This document shows positions 25,797-34,443 of a DNA stretch of 35,779 bases, in pieces (within the stretch, counting starts at the first letter, position 1; each line of letters starts with the position of its first letter). The stretch is from Clostridium sp. 1001275B_160808_H3 (GTDB lineage Bacteria; Bacillota; Clostridia; Clostridiales; Clostridiaceae). Below the pieces are notes generated by a model. The model did not search any database and had not been told where the DNA came from. It saw only the letters and a list, made by a program, of their open reading frames with translations. The position numbers and the translations under genes are program-made. The stretch covers positions 1-35,779 of the forward strand of contig NZ_JADNAT010000029.1 in NCBI RefSeq assembly GCF_015550425.1, in the 5' to 3' direction.

Positions 25797-28076
25797 ATGA
25801 GTAGTAATGAAATAAAATTAATTTTATCAGGTTTAACATGTGCAAATTGTGCAAACAAAATTGAAACAAGAGTAAATAGTATCAATGGTGTTAAAGAAGC
25901 TACTTTAAATTTTACAACATCAACTTTAATTATAGAATTAAATGGGGAAAGACATAATGATGATGTTATAGCAGAAGCAAAAGGGATAATAAATAAACTT
26001 GAACCAGGTGTCAAAGTATTTAATAAAAATGAAAATAATATTGTTACTAAAGAAGTTAATAAGTGTACAAGTGGTACGTGTTCAATAGAAAATAAAAGTG
26101 ATAAAGAAAATCATAATCATGACAATAATCATTCTCATAGCAATTTAAGAGGCGAATCCAATGAGAATTCTCATGAACACTCACATGGACATTCACATGA
26201 TCATTCTCATGGGCATTCACATGATCATTCTCACGGAGAAGCAGTGAGTTTGAAAGAAAACATGAGGCTAATAATAGGAGCAATAGTATATGCAATTGCT
26301 TTGATTTCAACTGAAGGATCAATTCTATCTGTAGTATTATTTGCGCTTAGTTATGTATTAGTTGGAGGAGAAGTTGTATTAACTGCTATAAAAAATATCT
26401 TAAGAGGAGAAGTTTTTGATGAAAATTTCTTAATGACAGTAGCTACTTTAGGCGCATTCTTTGTAGGAGAGTTTCCAGAAGGTGTAGCTGTTATGTTATT
26501 TTATCAAATAGGAGAAGTATTCCAATCATATGCAGTAAATAGATCAAGGAAATCAATTACTTCTCTTATGAATATAAGAGCTGATTATGCAAATATTTTA
26601 AAGAATGGGAAAGAAGAGAAAGTTAACCCAGAAACTGTTAATTTAGATGATGTAATAATTATAAAACCAGGAGAAAGAGTGCCATTAGATGGTACAGTAT
26701 TAGAGGGAACGAGTTTTGTTGATACATCAGCGCTTACTGGAGAATCAGTTCCAAGAGAAATTTCAATAGGAGAAGATATATTAGCTGGTTTTATAAATAC
26801 TAATGGTGTTTTAAAGGTAAAAGTAACTAAGAACTTTAAGGAGTCAACAGTTTCTAGAATTTTAGAATTAGTAGAAAATGCTTCTAATAAAAAGGCACCA
26901 ACTGAAAAGTTTATAACTAAATTTGCAAGAATTTATACTCCAATAGTTGTTTTCTCTGCATTAGCATTGGCAATAATACCACCTTTAGTGATAAAGGATG
27001 CAAGTTTTTATGACTGGATTTATAGAGCATTGATATTCTTAGTAGTATCTTGTCCATGTGCTTTGGTAGTTTCAATCCCTCTTGGATTATTTGCTGGAAT
27101 TGGTGGTGCTTCTAGAAAAGGTATATTAGTTAAGGGTGGAAATTACTTAGAGGCACTTAAAGATGTTAATACAGTTGTTTTTGATAAAACAGGAACATTA
27201 ACAAAAGGTGTTTTCAAAGTAACCGAAGTAAATAATATTGATATACCTAAAGAAGAGCTAATAAAGGTTGCAGCTATTTCTGAAAGTTTATCAAATCATC
27301 CAATAGCACAATCTATAATTAAGGAATATGGAAAAGAAATAGATTCTAATGAATTAAGTGATTACGAAGAGATATCTGGACATGGAATTAAGGTAACTAT
27401 TAATAATTCACAAGTATTAATTGGTAACTATAAGCTTATGGAAAAGTTCGAAATAAAATATAATAATATAAATTCAATTGGAACAATAGTCCATGTAGCA
27501 ATAAATAATGAATATAAAGGTAATATAGTAATTTCAGATGAAATAAAAGAAAGTTCTAAATCAGCAATAGCAGGTTTAAAGAGTATAGGTGTATCTCAAA
27601 CTGTTATGTTAACAGGAGACAATAAATCCGTAGGAGAAAAGGTAGCATCATTAGTAGGTGTTGATAAAGTGTTTGCTGAATTGTTACCAGGAGATAAGGT
27701 TGATAAAGTAGAAGAGTTAATTGAAAATAATTCAACTGAAGGAAAGGTTATATTTGTAGGTGATGGAATAAATGATGCTCCAGTTTTAGCAAGAGCAGAT
27801 ATTGGAGTTGCTATGGGTGGTATTGGATCAGATGCGGCTATAGAGGCAGCAGATGTTGTTTTAATGAAAGATGATCCAGAGGCTCTAGTTACAGCTATTA
27901 AAGTTGCAAGAAAAACCAATAAAGTATTATGGCAAAATATAATATTCTCATTAGGAGTAAAAGTTCTTGTATTACTTTTAGGAGCTTTTGGTATTGCTAA
28001 TATGTGGGAAGCTGTATTTGCAGATGTTGGAGTTACAGTAATAGCAGTAATAAACTCAACAAGATGCTTGAAATAA
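25797..28076 (+). CDS. cadA: Heavy-metal (Zn/Cd/Pb) translocating P1B-type ATPase
   Basis: It pumps toxic divalent metals out of the cell at the expense of ATP. Order: an HMA domain with GLTCANC (Cys15, Cys18), a His-rich linker (~100-145) with repeated HSHDHSHG units, the transmembrane domain, the actuator loop ALTGESVP, the metal-site helix VVSCPCALVVSIP, the phosphorylation site DKTGTLT (Asp463), the nucleotide domain with HP in SNHPIAQS and the hinge GDGINDAPVLARADIG. The CPC motif and the CadC neighbour support Zn/Cd/Pb over copper. The start is ATG 25797, behind a GGTGA site; longer forms overlap cadC without a ribosome site. 759 aa is normal. Confidence 0.94.
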   Translation: MSSNEIKLILSGLTCANCANKIETRVNSINGVKEATLNFTTSTLIIELNGERHNDDVIAEAKGIINKLEPGVKVFNKNENNIVTKEVNKCTSGTCSIENKSDKENHNHDNNHSHSNLRGESNENSHEHSHGHSHDHSHGHSHDHSHGEAVSLKENMRLIIGAIVYAIALISTEGSILSVVLFALSYVLVGGEVVLTAIKNILRGEVFDENFLMTVATLGAFFVGEFPEGVAVMLFYQIGEVFQSYAVNRSRKSITSLMNIRADYANILKNGKEEKVNPETVNLDDVIIIKPGERVPLDGTVLEGTSFVDTSALTGESVPREISIGEDILAGFINTNGVLKVKVTKNFKESTVSRILELVENASNKKAPTEKFITKFARIYTPIVVFSALALAIIPPLVIKDASFYDWIYRALIFLVVSCPCALVVSIPLGLFAGIGGASRKGILVKGGNYLEALKDVNTVVFDKTGTLTKGVFKVTEVNNIDIPKEELIKVAAISESLSNHPIAQSIIKEYGKEIDSNELSDYEEISGHGIKVTINNSQVLIGNYKLMEKFEIKYNNINSIGTIVHVAINNEYKGNIVISDEIKESSKSAIAGLKSIGVSQTVMLTGDNKSVGEKVASLVGVDKVFAELLPGDKVDKVEELIENNSTEGKVIFVGDGINDAPVLARADIGVAMGGIGSDAAIEAADVVLMKDDPEALVTAIKVARKTNKVLWQNIIFSLGVKVLVLLLGAFGIANMWEAVFADVGVTVIAVINSTRCLK
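26187..26234 (+). repeat. 24-bp tandem duplication coding the His-rich linker of CadA
   Basis: Two adjacent 24-bp units (26187-26210 and 26211-26234) differ at only two positions, third and last. Each encodes GHSHDHSH. The stretch probably expanded by slippage and may vary in copy number between strains. Confidence 0.85.
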
Positions 28077-28094
28077 TTTCAAATACTATTTTTA

Positions 28095-28123
28095 TTGACA
28101 AATTTCAGCATATTCAATATAAT
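28095..28123 (+). promoter_or_regulatory. Strong sigma-A promoter for the small RNA
   Basis: Consensus TTGACA (28095-28100) and TATAAT (28118-28123) at the ideal 17-bp spacing. No open reading frame with a ribosome site follows before the terminator. Confidence 0.88.
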
Positions 28124-28129
28124 AAACTA

Positions 28130-28266
28130 GGTTGAGAACATTTCAGGCATAAGGGAAGCATACAAGATCATTATCTTGTTTACAGAGCATATTAATAAGG
28201 CTTTGTATAAATTTGAGACTTATGTATAACGGATCTGCTACGTTATACATAAGTCTTAATTTTTTT
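28130..28266 (+). ncRNA. Candidate small non-coding RNA, about 137 nt
   Basis: The stretch between a perfect sigma-A promoter and a very stable terminator, all 3' of cadA and 5' of rex, would give a transcript of ~137 nt. It holds an internal hairpin (ACAAGAT / ATCTTGT around CATT, 28162-28179) and a single-stranded-looking 5' part beginning near CTAGGTTGAG. There is no start codon with a ribosome site. It lacks the landmarks of SRP RNA, tmRNA, RNase P or T-box leaders, and is short for 6S RNA. As the terminator lies ~260 bp before rex, it is not an obvious rex leader, though an attenuated leader cannot be excluded. The function is unknown. Confidence 0.7.
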
Positions 28267-28267
28267 A
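28216..28267 (+). terminator. Terminator of the small RNA
   Basis: A 16-bp perfect stem (AGACTTATGTATAACG at 28216-28231 and its complement at 28241-28256) with a 9-nt loop, followed by TAATTTTTTT. It is the most stable hairpin in the window. Confidence 0.93.
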
Positions 28268-28404
28268 TGTAATATAACTACACTAAATTTTATATGAAAA
28301 TAAAACTTGTTAAAAATATATAAGAAATGTATGAATTGGCAATAATAATAGTATGTAAACTTATATGATTGAGAAAAAATTAACTATTTTATATGAATTT
28401 TAGC

Positions 28405-28422
28405 TTGTTAAATAGTTAACCT
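28405..28422. promoter_or_regulatory. Rex box upstream of rex
   Basis: TTGTTAA-ATAG-TTAACCT matches the TTGTTAA-N4-TTAACAA Rex operator except for the last two informative bases. It lies 103 bp before the rex start and suggests autoregulation by the NADH/NAD+ ratio. The rest of 28268-28524 is AT-rich with no gene. Confidence 0.78.
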
Positions 28423-28524
28423 AAGTTGTTTTAAAATTATGATAAAAGTGGTAAAATAATAATTATAAATAAGAATAATATTGTTTTAATATATAAGATA
28501 AGAGAAAGTAGGAGAATATATAGT

Positions 28525-29166
28525 ATGGATAAGAAAAAGAATATTTCAATGGCTGTAATCAAGAGATTACCAAAATATCATAGATATTTACAAGAATTGT
28601 TAAGAAACGATGTAGATAGAATCTCTTCAAAAGAACTTGGAGAAAAAATAGGATTTACGGCATCACAAATAAGACAGGATTTAAATTGTTTTGGTGATTT
28701 TGGTCAACAAGGATATGGATACAATGTAAAGGACTTATATAATCAAATTAGCATTATATTAGGATTAAATAGAGAATATAAGGGTGTAATCATCGGAGCC
28801 GGAAATATAGGTCAGGCAATAGCAAATTACAGTAGATTTTCTCAAATTGGATTAGATATAGAAGCAATATTTGATGCAAATCCAAAACTTATAGGAATGA
28901 GAATAAGAGATATAGAAATACAAGATATAGATATACTAAAAGATTATCTTGAAGATAATAACATAGATATAGGTATAATTTGTGTTCCAAGAATTAATGC
29001 ACAAAAGGTATGCGATACTTTAGTGGAAAATGGAGTAACAGGTATATGGAATTTTGCACCTGTTGATTTAATAGTACCAGAAGATATAACAGTAGAAAAT
29101 GTTCATTTATCAGAAAGTTTATTGACATTAATATATTTATTACATGATAAAAATGAAAATAAATAA
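28525..29166 (+). CDS. rex: Redox-sensing transcriptional repressor Rex
   Basis: 213-aa NADH-responsive repressor of fermentation genes. The N-terminal winged helix (~1-80) includes RLPKYHRYLQELL, SSKELGEKIGFTASQIRQDL and GDFGQQGYGYNV. The Rossmann domain follows, with GVIIGAGNIGQAIANY (~90) and, later, CVPRINAQKVCDTLVENG and IWNFAPVDL. A C-terminal swapped helix ends in LTLIYLLHDK. Length and motifs match the family. The ATG is behind GTAGGAG. Rex boxes before itself and before the crt operon just downstream fit the known clostridial circuit, in which high NADH releases Rex and turns on butyrate formation. Confidence 0.96.
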   Translation: MDKKKNISMAVIKRLPKYHRYLQELLRNDVDRISSKELGEKIGFTASQIRQDLNCFGDFGQQGYGYNVKDLYNQISIILGLNREYKGVIIGAGNIGQAIANYSRFSQIGLDIEAIFDANPKLIGMRIRDIEIQDIDILKDYLEDNNIDIGIICVPRINAQKVCDTLVENGVTGIWNFAPVDLIVPEDITVENVHLSESLLTLIYLLHDKNENK

Positions 29167-29230
29167 CTAAATTGATAATTGGATTAAATTAGAAATAGTT
29201 ATTGCAAAAGAAAATTTTAAAGTTTATAAT

Positions 29231-29261
29231 AATAATTGAAGCATCTGCTTCAATTATTTTT
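29231..29261. terminator. Terminator between rex and the butyrate operon
   Basis: AATAATTGAAGC / GCTTCAATTATT (12-bp stem) with loop ATCT, followed by T's. It separates rex from the crt operon, which must have its own promoter. Confidence 0.9.
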
Positions 29262-29269
29262 GCTTATGA

Positions 29270-29287
29270 TTGTTATAAGATTAACAA
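29270..29287. promoter_or_regulatory. Rex box of the butyrate operon
   Basis: TTGTTAT-AAGA-TTAACAA differs from the Rex consensus at one base. It lies about 10 bp upstream of the -35 box of the crt promoter and directly behind the rex terminator. Confidence 0.85.
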
Positions 29288-29296
29288 ATTTGTTGT

Positions 29297-29325
29297 TTTA
29301 TGATACATATTAACATTAATATAAT
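29297..29325 (+). promoter_or_regulatory. Sigma-A promoter of the crt-bcd-etfBA-hbd operon
   Basis: -10 TATAAT (29320-29325) with -35 TTTATG (29297-29302) at 17 bp; an alternative -35 is TTGTTT at 29294. The leader to crt is ~90 nt. Confidence 0.65.
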
Positions 29326-29420
29326 TTTTAATATGTTTTAAATGCAATTATAAGATACTACATGGGTTATGTCTATTGAAAAAACTTAATATAAGCATGG
29401 ATAAAAGGGAGGATTCTATA

Positions 29421-30203
29421 ATGGAATTAAAAAATATAATTCTTGAAAAAGAAGAAAATCTAGCGATTGTTACAATTAATAGACCTAAAGCATTAAATGC
29501 ATTAAACTCAGAAACATTAAAAGATTTAGACGTAGTATTAGAAGACTTAGAAAATGATAGTAATATTTATTGTGTTATATTAACAGGAGCTGGAGAAAAA
29601 GCTTTTGTCGCAGGAGCTGATATTTCAGAAATGAAAGATTTATCAGAGGAAGAAGGAAAAGAATTTGGCCTTTTAGGAAACGGAGTTTTCAGAAGATTAG
29701 AAAAATTAGACAAGCCTGTAATTGCAGCAGTATCAGGATTTGCTCTTGGTGGTGGTTGTGAATTAGCTATGGCTTGTGATATAAGAATAGCTTCAGAAAA
29801 GGCAAGATTTGCTCAACCAGAGGTTGGTCTTGGAATAACACCAGGATTTGGGGGAACTCAAAGGTTAGCTAGACTAGTTGGAGAAGGTAAGGCTAAAGAG
29901 CTTATTTATACATGTGCAACTGTAAAAGCAGAAGAAGCACTTAGAATTGGTTTGGTAAATAAAGTTGTAGCTCTTGAAAATTTAATGGAAGAAGCAAAAA
30001 CTATGGCAAATACCATAATAGCTAATGCTCCAATAGCAGTTAAGTTATGTAAGGATGCTATAAATAGGGGAATGCAAGTTGATATAGATACAGCTGTAGA
30101 AATTGAAGCTGAGGATTTTGGGAAATGCTTCTCTACAGAAGATCAAAAAGAAGGAATGGCAGCTTTCATGGAAAAGAGAGCTAAAAATTTTTCAAATAAA
30201 TAG
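29421..30203 (+). CDS. crt: 3-Hydroxybutyryl-CoA dehydratase (crotonase)
   Basis: It dehydrates (S)-3-hydroxybutyryl-CoA to crotonyl-CoA, step three of butyrate synthesis. The enoyl-CoA hydratase fold is plain: INRPKALNALN, AFVAGADISEM (oxyanion hole) and GFALGGGCELAMACD with catalytic Glu114, then AQPEVGLGITPGFGGTQRL with catalytic Glu134, a spacing of 20 as in crotonases. 260 aa is standard. I start at ATG 29421, behind GGGAGGATT; the in-frame TTG 45 bp upstream has no ribosome site. It is the first gene of the butyrate operon; bcd follows after 88 bp. Confidence 0.96.
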   Translation: MELKNIILEKEENLAIVTINRPKALNALNSETLKDLDVVLEDLENDSNIYCVILTGAGEKAFVAGADISEMKDLSEEEGKEFGLLGNGVFRRLEKLDKPVIAAVSGFALGGGCELAMACDIRIASEKARFAQPEVGLGITPGFGGTQRLARLVGEGKAKELIYTCATVKAEEALRIGLVNKVVALENLMEEAKTMANTIIANAPIAVKLCKDAINRGMQVDIDTAVEIEAEDFGKCFSTEDQKEGMAAFMEKRAKNFSNK

Positions 30204-30291
30204 TCAGAAAAAATAAAATATAACGAATTGTCGCAATATTAAAACGGAAGTGTTTAAGTAAAAAGGGTGCAATATCGAGGAGGTATAATAA

Positions 30292-31431
30292 ATGAATTTT
30301 CAATTAACTAGAGAACAAGAATTAGTAAGACAAATGGTTAGAGAATTCGCTGTGAATGAAGTAAAACCAATTGCTGCTGAAATTGATGAGACAGAAAGAT
30401 TTCCAATGGAAAATGTTAAAAAGATGGCTGAACTTGGAATGTTAGGAATTCCATTTGCTAAAGAATATGGCGGAGCTGGTGGAGATACTCTTTCTTATAT
30501 TTTAGCAGTAGAAGAACTATCAAAAGTTTGTGGAACTACAGGGGTTATAGTATCTGCTCATACTTCTCTTTGTGCTTCTTTAATAGAACAATTTGGAACA
30601 AAAGAGCAAAAAGAAAAATATCTAGTAGATCTTGCAAGTGGCAAAAAGCTAGGAGCTTTTGGATTAACAGAACCAGGAGCAGGTACAGATGCAGCAGGAC
30701 AACAAACTGTAGCCGTGTTAGATGGAGATAATTATATATTAAATGGATCAAAGATATTTATAACAAATGGTGGAGTAGCTGATACATTTATAATTTTTGC
30801 TATGACTGATAGAAGTAAAGGAACAAGAGGAATTTCAGCATTTATAGTTGAAAAAAGTTTTGAAGGCTTCTCAATTGGTAAAAAGGAAGATAAGCTTGGA
30901 ATTAGAGGATCTTCAACAACAGAATTAGTTATGAGTAATTGTGTAGTACCAAAGGAAAACTTAATTGGACAAGAAGGTAAGGGCTTTGGTATAGCTATGA
31001 AAACTCTTGATGGTGGAAGAATTGGTATAGCAGCTCAAGCTTTAGGAATTGCAGAAGGTGCATATGATGAAGCAGTTGCTTATATGAAAGAAAGAAAGCA
31101 ATTTGGAAAACCATTATCAGCATTCCAAGGACTTCAATGGATGATAGCAGAAATGGATACTAAAATTGAAGCTGCAAGACATTTAGTTTATAAAGCTGCT
31201 TGGTTAAAAGATAATAGACTTCCATATTCAGTAGATGCAGCAAGAGCTAAGCTTTATGCAGCAGAAGTTGCTATGGATGTAACAACTAAGGCAGTTCAAA
31301 TATTTGGTGGATATGGATACACTAAAGAATACCCAGTTGAAAGAATGATGAGAGATGCAAAGATAACTGAAATATATGAAGGAACTTCAGAAGTTCAAAA
31401 GATGGTTATTTCAGGAAATGCTTTAAGATAA
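30292..31431 (+). CDS. bcd: Butyryl-CoA dehydrogenase
   Basis: Flavoprotein that reduces crotonyl-CoA to butyryl-CoA. In clostridia it works in a complex with EtfAB that couples this step to ferredoxin reduction by NADH (electron bifurcation). 379 aa of acyl-CoA dehydrogenase fold: [12 protein letters not shown] and ITNGG are the FAD/substrate signature, [20 protein letters not shown] the central helix, and Glu363 in [11 protein letters not shown] is the catalytic base. The ATG is behind GAGGAGG. etfB follows after 18 bp, the conserved clostridial order. Confidence 0.97.
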   Translation: MNFQLTREQELVRQMVREFAVNEVKPIAAEIDETERFPMENVKKMAELGMLGIPFAKEYGGAGGDTLSYILAVEELSKVCGTTGVIVSAHTSLCASLIEQFGTKEQKEKYLVDLASGKKLGAFGLTEPGAGTDAAGQQTVAVLDGDNYILNGSKIFITNGGVADTFIIFAMTDRSKGTRGISAFIVEKSFEGFSIGKKEDKLGIRGSSTTELVMSNCVVPKENLIGQEGKGFGIAMKTLDGGRIGIAAQALGIAEGAYDEAVAYMKERKQFGKPLSAFQGLQWMIAEMDTKIEAARHLVYKAAWLKDNRLPYSVDAARAKLYAAEVAMDVTTKAVQIFGGYGYTKEYPVERMMRDAKITEIYEGTSEVQKMVISGNALR

Positions 31432-31449
31432 TAGGGGGAGGATTTATAA

Positions 31450-32229
31450 ATGAATATAGTAGTTTGTTTAAAACAAGTTCCAGATACAACAGCTGTTAAA
31501 ATTGATCCAAAGACAGGAACTCTTATAAGAGATGGTGTTCCGTCAATAATAAATCCAGAAGATAAGCATGCTTTAGAAGCAGCCTTAACTTTAAAAGATA
31601 ATGTAGGTGGAAAGGTTACAGTAATAAGTATGGGACCTCCTCAAGCAAAAAATGCATTAAGAGAAGCGTTATGTATGGGGGCTGATGAAGCTATACTTAT
31701 AACAGATAGAGCTTTTGCTGGTGCCGACACATTAGCTACTTCAAAGACTTTAGCAGGAGCAATAAGAACCTTAGAATATGATATAGTTTTTGCTGGAAGA
31801 CAAGCTATAGATGGGGATACTGCTCAAGTTGGACCAGAAATTGCAGAACATTTAAATATACCTCAAGTGACATATGTTCAAGATGTTAAGGTAGAGGATG
31901 ATGGATTATTAATAAATAGAGCATTAGAGGACGGTTATGAATTAATAAAGGTTAATACACCAGTTTTATTAACAGCTATAAAAGAATTAAATGAGCCAAG
32001 ATATATGAATGTTAGATATATCTTTGATACTGCAAATACAGAAATAAAAGTTTGGTCAGCAGACGATTTAGAAGTAAATAAAGAAGAATTAGGACTTAAA
32101 GGTTCACCAACAAAGGTTAAAAAGTCAATGACTAAAGAAGCTAAGGGAGCAGGCGAATTAATAAATGAAGTTCCAGGTGAAGCTGTAAAATATGTATTAG
32201 GTAAATTAAAAGAAAAACACTACATCTAG
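31450..32229 (+). CDS. etfB: Electron transfer flavoprotein, beta subunit
   Basis: With EtfA it carries electrons from NADH to Bcd and ferredoxin. 259 aa: the N-terminus MNIVVCLKQVPDTTAVKID and the motif VFAGRQAIDGDTAQVGPEIAEHL are diagnostic of EtfB. TPVLLTAIKELNEPRYMNV is the conserved ETF-beta signature. The bifurcating FAD-binding group is expected from its place between bcd and etfA, an inference from operon type. The ATG follows GGGGAGG, and etfA starts 21 bp after the stop. Confidence 0.96.
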   Translation: MNIVVCLKQVPDTTAVKIDPKTGTLIRDGVPSIINPEDKHALEAALTLKDNVGGKVTVISMGPPQAKNALREALCMGADEAILITDRAFAGADTLATSKTLAGAIRTLEYDIVFAGRQAIDGDTAQVGPEIAEHLNIPQVTYVQDVKVEDDGLLINRALEDGYELIKVNTPVLLTAIKELNEPRYMNVRYIFDTANTEIKVWSADDLEVNKEELGLKGSPTKVKKSMTKEAKGAGELINEVPGEAVKYVLGKLKEKHYI

Positions 32230-32250
32230 GAAATATGGGAGGTAAAAAAG

Positions 32251-33255
32251 ATGAGTTTAGCAGATTACAAAGGCGTATGGGTATTTGCAGAGCAAAGAGA
32301 AGGAGAGCTTCAAAAGGTTTCTTTAGAGTTACTTGGTGAAGGAAGAAAAATTGCAGATAAATTAGGTGTAAAATTAACAGCTCTTTTATTAGGAGATAAT
32401 ATAAGAGATTTAGCTGATACATTAGGAAGACATGGAGCAGATGAAGTTATAGTTGCAGAAAATGAATTATTAAAGCACTATACTACTGATGGTTATACAA
32501 AGGTTATTTGTGACTTAGCAAATGAAAGAAAGCCAGGAATTTTATTTATAGGAGCAACTTTCATTGGAAGAGATTTAGGACCTAGAGTAGCTGCAAGATT
32601 ATCTACAGGATTAACAGCAGACTGCACAGTTTTAGATGTTGATGTTGAAAAAGCAGATTTATTAGCTACAAGACCAGCATTTGGTGGTAACTTAATGGCT
32701 ACAATTGCATGCCCAGATCACAGACCACAAATGGCAACAGTAAGACCTGGAGTATTTGAAAAGCTTCCAGATGAAGATAGAAGCTTTACTGTAGAAGAAG
32801 TGGAAGTAAAAATCTTAGATTCAGATATCAGAACTAAAATAGTTGAAATAGTAAAAGAAGCTAAGGATATTGTTGATATAAGTGAAGCTAACTTTATAGT
32901 TTCAGGTGGTAGAGGAGTAGGAGCAAAAGAAAACTTTGCTATTTTAGAAGAATTAGCAGAAGCTTTAGGTGGAACAGTAGCAGGATCAAGAGCAGCTGTT
33001 GAAAATGGCTGGATAGAAAGAGATTATCAAGTTGGTCAAACAGGTAAGACAGTAAGACCTACTATATATATAGCTTGTGGTATTTCAGGTGCAATACAAC
33101 ACGTTGCAGGTATGCAAGATTCAGATTTAATAATAGCTATAAATAAAGATGCATCAGCTCCAATAATGAAAACAGCTGATTATGCAATAGTTGGAGACTT
33201 GTTAAAAGTTGTTCCAGAAATGACAGCTCAAGTAAAGGCAATGAAAGAGAATTAA
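32251..33255 (+). CDS. etfA: Electron transfer flavoprotein, alpha subunit
   Basis: Partner of EtfB and Bcd. 334 aa: the N-terminal domain begins [20 protein letters not shown], and [17 protein letters not shown] leads into the C-terminal FAD domain. That domain contains [49 protein letters not shown] and the ETF-alpha signature [20 protein letters not shown]. No extra ferredoxin domain is fused at the N-terminus, unlike some clostridial EtfA proteins. The ATG is behind GGGAGG; hbd follows after 19 bp. Confidence 0.96.
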   Translation: MSLADYKGVWVFAEQREGELQKVSLELLGEGRKIADKLGVKLTALLLGDNIRDLADTLGRHGADEVIVAENELLKHYTTDGYTKVICDLANERKPGILFIGATFIGRDLGPRVAARLSTGLTADCTVLDVDVEKADLLATRPAFGGNLMATIACPDHRPQMATVRPGVFEKLPDEDRSFTVEEVEVKILDSDIRTKIVEIVKEAKDIVDISEANFIVSGGRGVGAKENFAILEELAEALGGTVAGSRAAVENGWIERDYQVGQTGKTVRPTIYIACGISGAIQHVAGMQDSDLIIAINKDASAPIMKTADYAIVGDLLKVVPEMTAQVKAMKEN

Positions 33256-33274
33256 AATTGGGAGGTTTTTTAAT

Positions 33275-34117
33275 ATGGAAAAGATTTTTGTTATAGGTGC
33301 TGGAACTATGGGAGCAGGTATAGTTCAAGCTTTTGCTCAAAAGGGCTATGAAGTAATAGTTAGAGATATAAAAGACGAATTTGTTGAAAGAGGTATAGCT
33401 GGGATTAATAAAGGGCTAACTAAGTTAGTTGCTAAAGGAAAGATGACTGAAGAAGATAAGGAAGCTGTTCTTTCTAGAATAACTGGAACTACTGATTTAT
33501 CTCTTGCAGAAGATTGTGATTTAGTAATTGAAGCTGCTGTTGAAAATATGGAAATTAAAAAGAGTATATTTGCTGAATTAGATGGAATTTGTAAAGAATC
33601 TACTATATTAGCTTCTAATACATCATCTTTATCAATAACAGAAGTTGCTTCAGCAACAAAGAGACCTGATAAAGTTATAGGAATGCATTTCTTTAATCCA
33701 GCTCCAGTAATGAAGCTAGTAGAAATTATAAAAGGTATGGCAACATCAAATGAAACCTTTGATACTATAAAAGAATTATCAGTAGCAATTGGAAAAGAGC
33801 CAGTAGAAGTTGCAGAGGCACCAGGATTTGTTGTTAATAGAATACTTATACCAATGATTAATGAAGCATCATTTATCCTTCAAGAAGGAATAGCTTCAGT
33901 TGAAGATATAGATACAGCTATGAAATATGGTGCAAATCATCCAATGGGACCTTTAGCTTTAGGAGATCTTATAGGTTTAGATGTATGTTTAGCTATTATG
34001 GATGTTTTATATAATGAAACAGGAGATACTAAATATAGAGCAAGTAATCTTTTAAGAAAGTATGTTAGAGCTGGATATCTTGGAAGAAAGAGTGGAAGAG
34101 GATTCTACAATTATTAA
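33275..34117 (+). CDS. hbd: 3-Hydroxybutyryl-CoA dehydrogenase
   Basis: NAD(P)H-dependent reduction of acetoacetyl-CoA to (S)-3-hydroxybutyryl-CoA, the step before crotonase. 280 aa: Rossmann motif [18 protein letters not shown] with GxGxxG near residue 8, then [12 protein letters not shown] and [16 protein letters not shown] with the catalytic His138. [15 protein letters not shown] starts the helical dimerisation domain and [11 protein letters not shown] is the C-terminal signature. It ends the operon, and a terminator lies 40 bp later. Thiolase (acetoacetyl-CoA formation) is not in the cluster, as in many clostridia. Confidence 0.97.
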   Translation: MEKIFVIGAGTMGAGIVQAFAQKGYEVIVRDIKDEFVERGIAGINKGLTKLVAKGKMTEEDKEAVLSRITGTTDLSLAEDCDLVIEAAVENMEIKKSIFAELDGICKESTILASNTSSLSITEVASATKRPDKVIGMHFFNPAPVMKLVEIIKGMATSNETFDTIKELSVAIGKEPVEVAEAPGFVVNRILIPMINEASFILQEGIASVEDIDTAMKYGANHPMGPLALGDLIGLDVCLAIMDVLYNETGDTKYRASNLLRKYVRAGYLGRKSGRGFYNY

Positions 34118-34157
34118 AAGTTAAATCTAAATAGGATTTGATTTGCTTAGCTTATTA

Positions 34158-34191
34158 AGATAGAGGAGTTTATTTAATTCCTCTATTTTTT
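34158..34191 (+). terminator. Terminator of the butyrate operon
   Basis: TAGAGGA / TCCTCTA stem, extendable by A-T and G-U pairs, with an 11-nt loop and ATTTTTT tail. Confidence 0.85.
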
Positions 34192-34312
34192 ATATTTAAA
34201 ATGATAATAGCCACATTAAAACATTAATATGTTAGAAGATTAGTATATTTATTTAATAAAATTAAGAAAAAATATTATTATTGGATATCAATTATCCATT
34301 TTGTTTATAGTA

Positions 34313-34321
34313 TGATATAAT
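34313..34321 (+). promoter_or_regulatory. Extended -10 promoter of the glycosylase gene
   Basis: TGATATAAT is a perfect extended -10 (TGnTATAAT) with no good -35 at 17 bp. Transcription from ~34328 would give a leader of ~115 nt containing the stem at 34350-34410. Confidence 0.6.
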
Positions 34322-34349
34322 TTATAAAGAGAAAATTTTTAATATTAAG

Positions 34350-34410
34350 TTATCCTTTGAGGGGGAAAAGGCAACCTAATAAGAATAGTTTATTAATATC
34401 TCGGGGATAA
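34350..34410 (+). promoter_or_regulatory. Candidate structured leader of the glycosylase mRNA
   Basis: TTATCCTTTGAG (34350-34361) pairs with CTCGGGGATAA (34400-34410), including two G-U pairs and one bulged U, to close a domain. Inside are GGGGAAAAGGCAACC with an AGG/CCT mini-hairpin and an AATAA/TTATT hairpin. The domain ends 33 nt before the start codon. It does not match a riboswitch class I know. Confidence 0.4.
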
Positions 34411-34443
34411 ATAATATATTAATGATATATATGAGGTGAAAAA

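Noticed and set aside
28130..28266. Small RNA read as 6S RNA, SRP RNA or a NiCo/c-di-GMP riboswitch
   Set aside because: Too short and without the central bubble of 6S, without the SRP tetraloop domain and without conserved riboswitch core motifs; the following gene is ~260 bp beyond the terminator.
30528..30731. Plus-strand open frame inside bcd
   Set aside because: It overlaps the catalytic core of butyryl-CoA dehydrogenase in another frame, with no ribosome site.
34350..34410. Glycosylase leader as a c-di-GMP-I riboswitch because of AAAAGGCAACC
   Set aside because: The second conserved helix and receptor segments of that class are missing.
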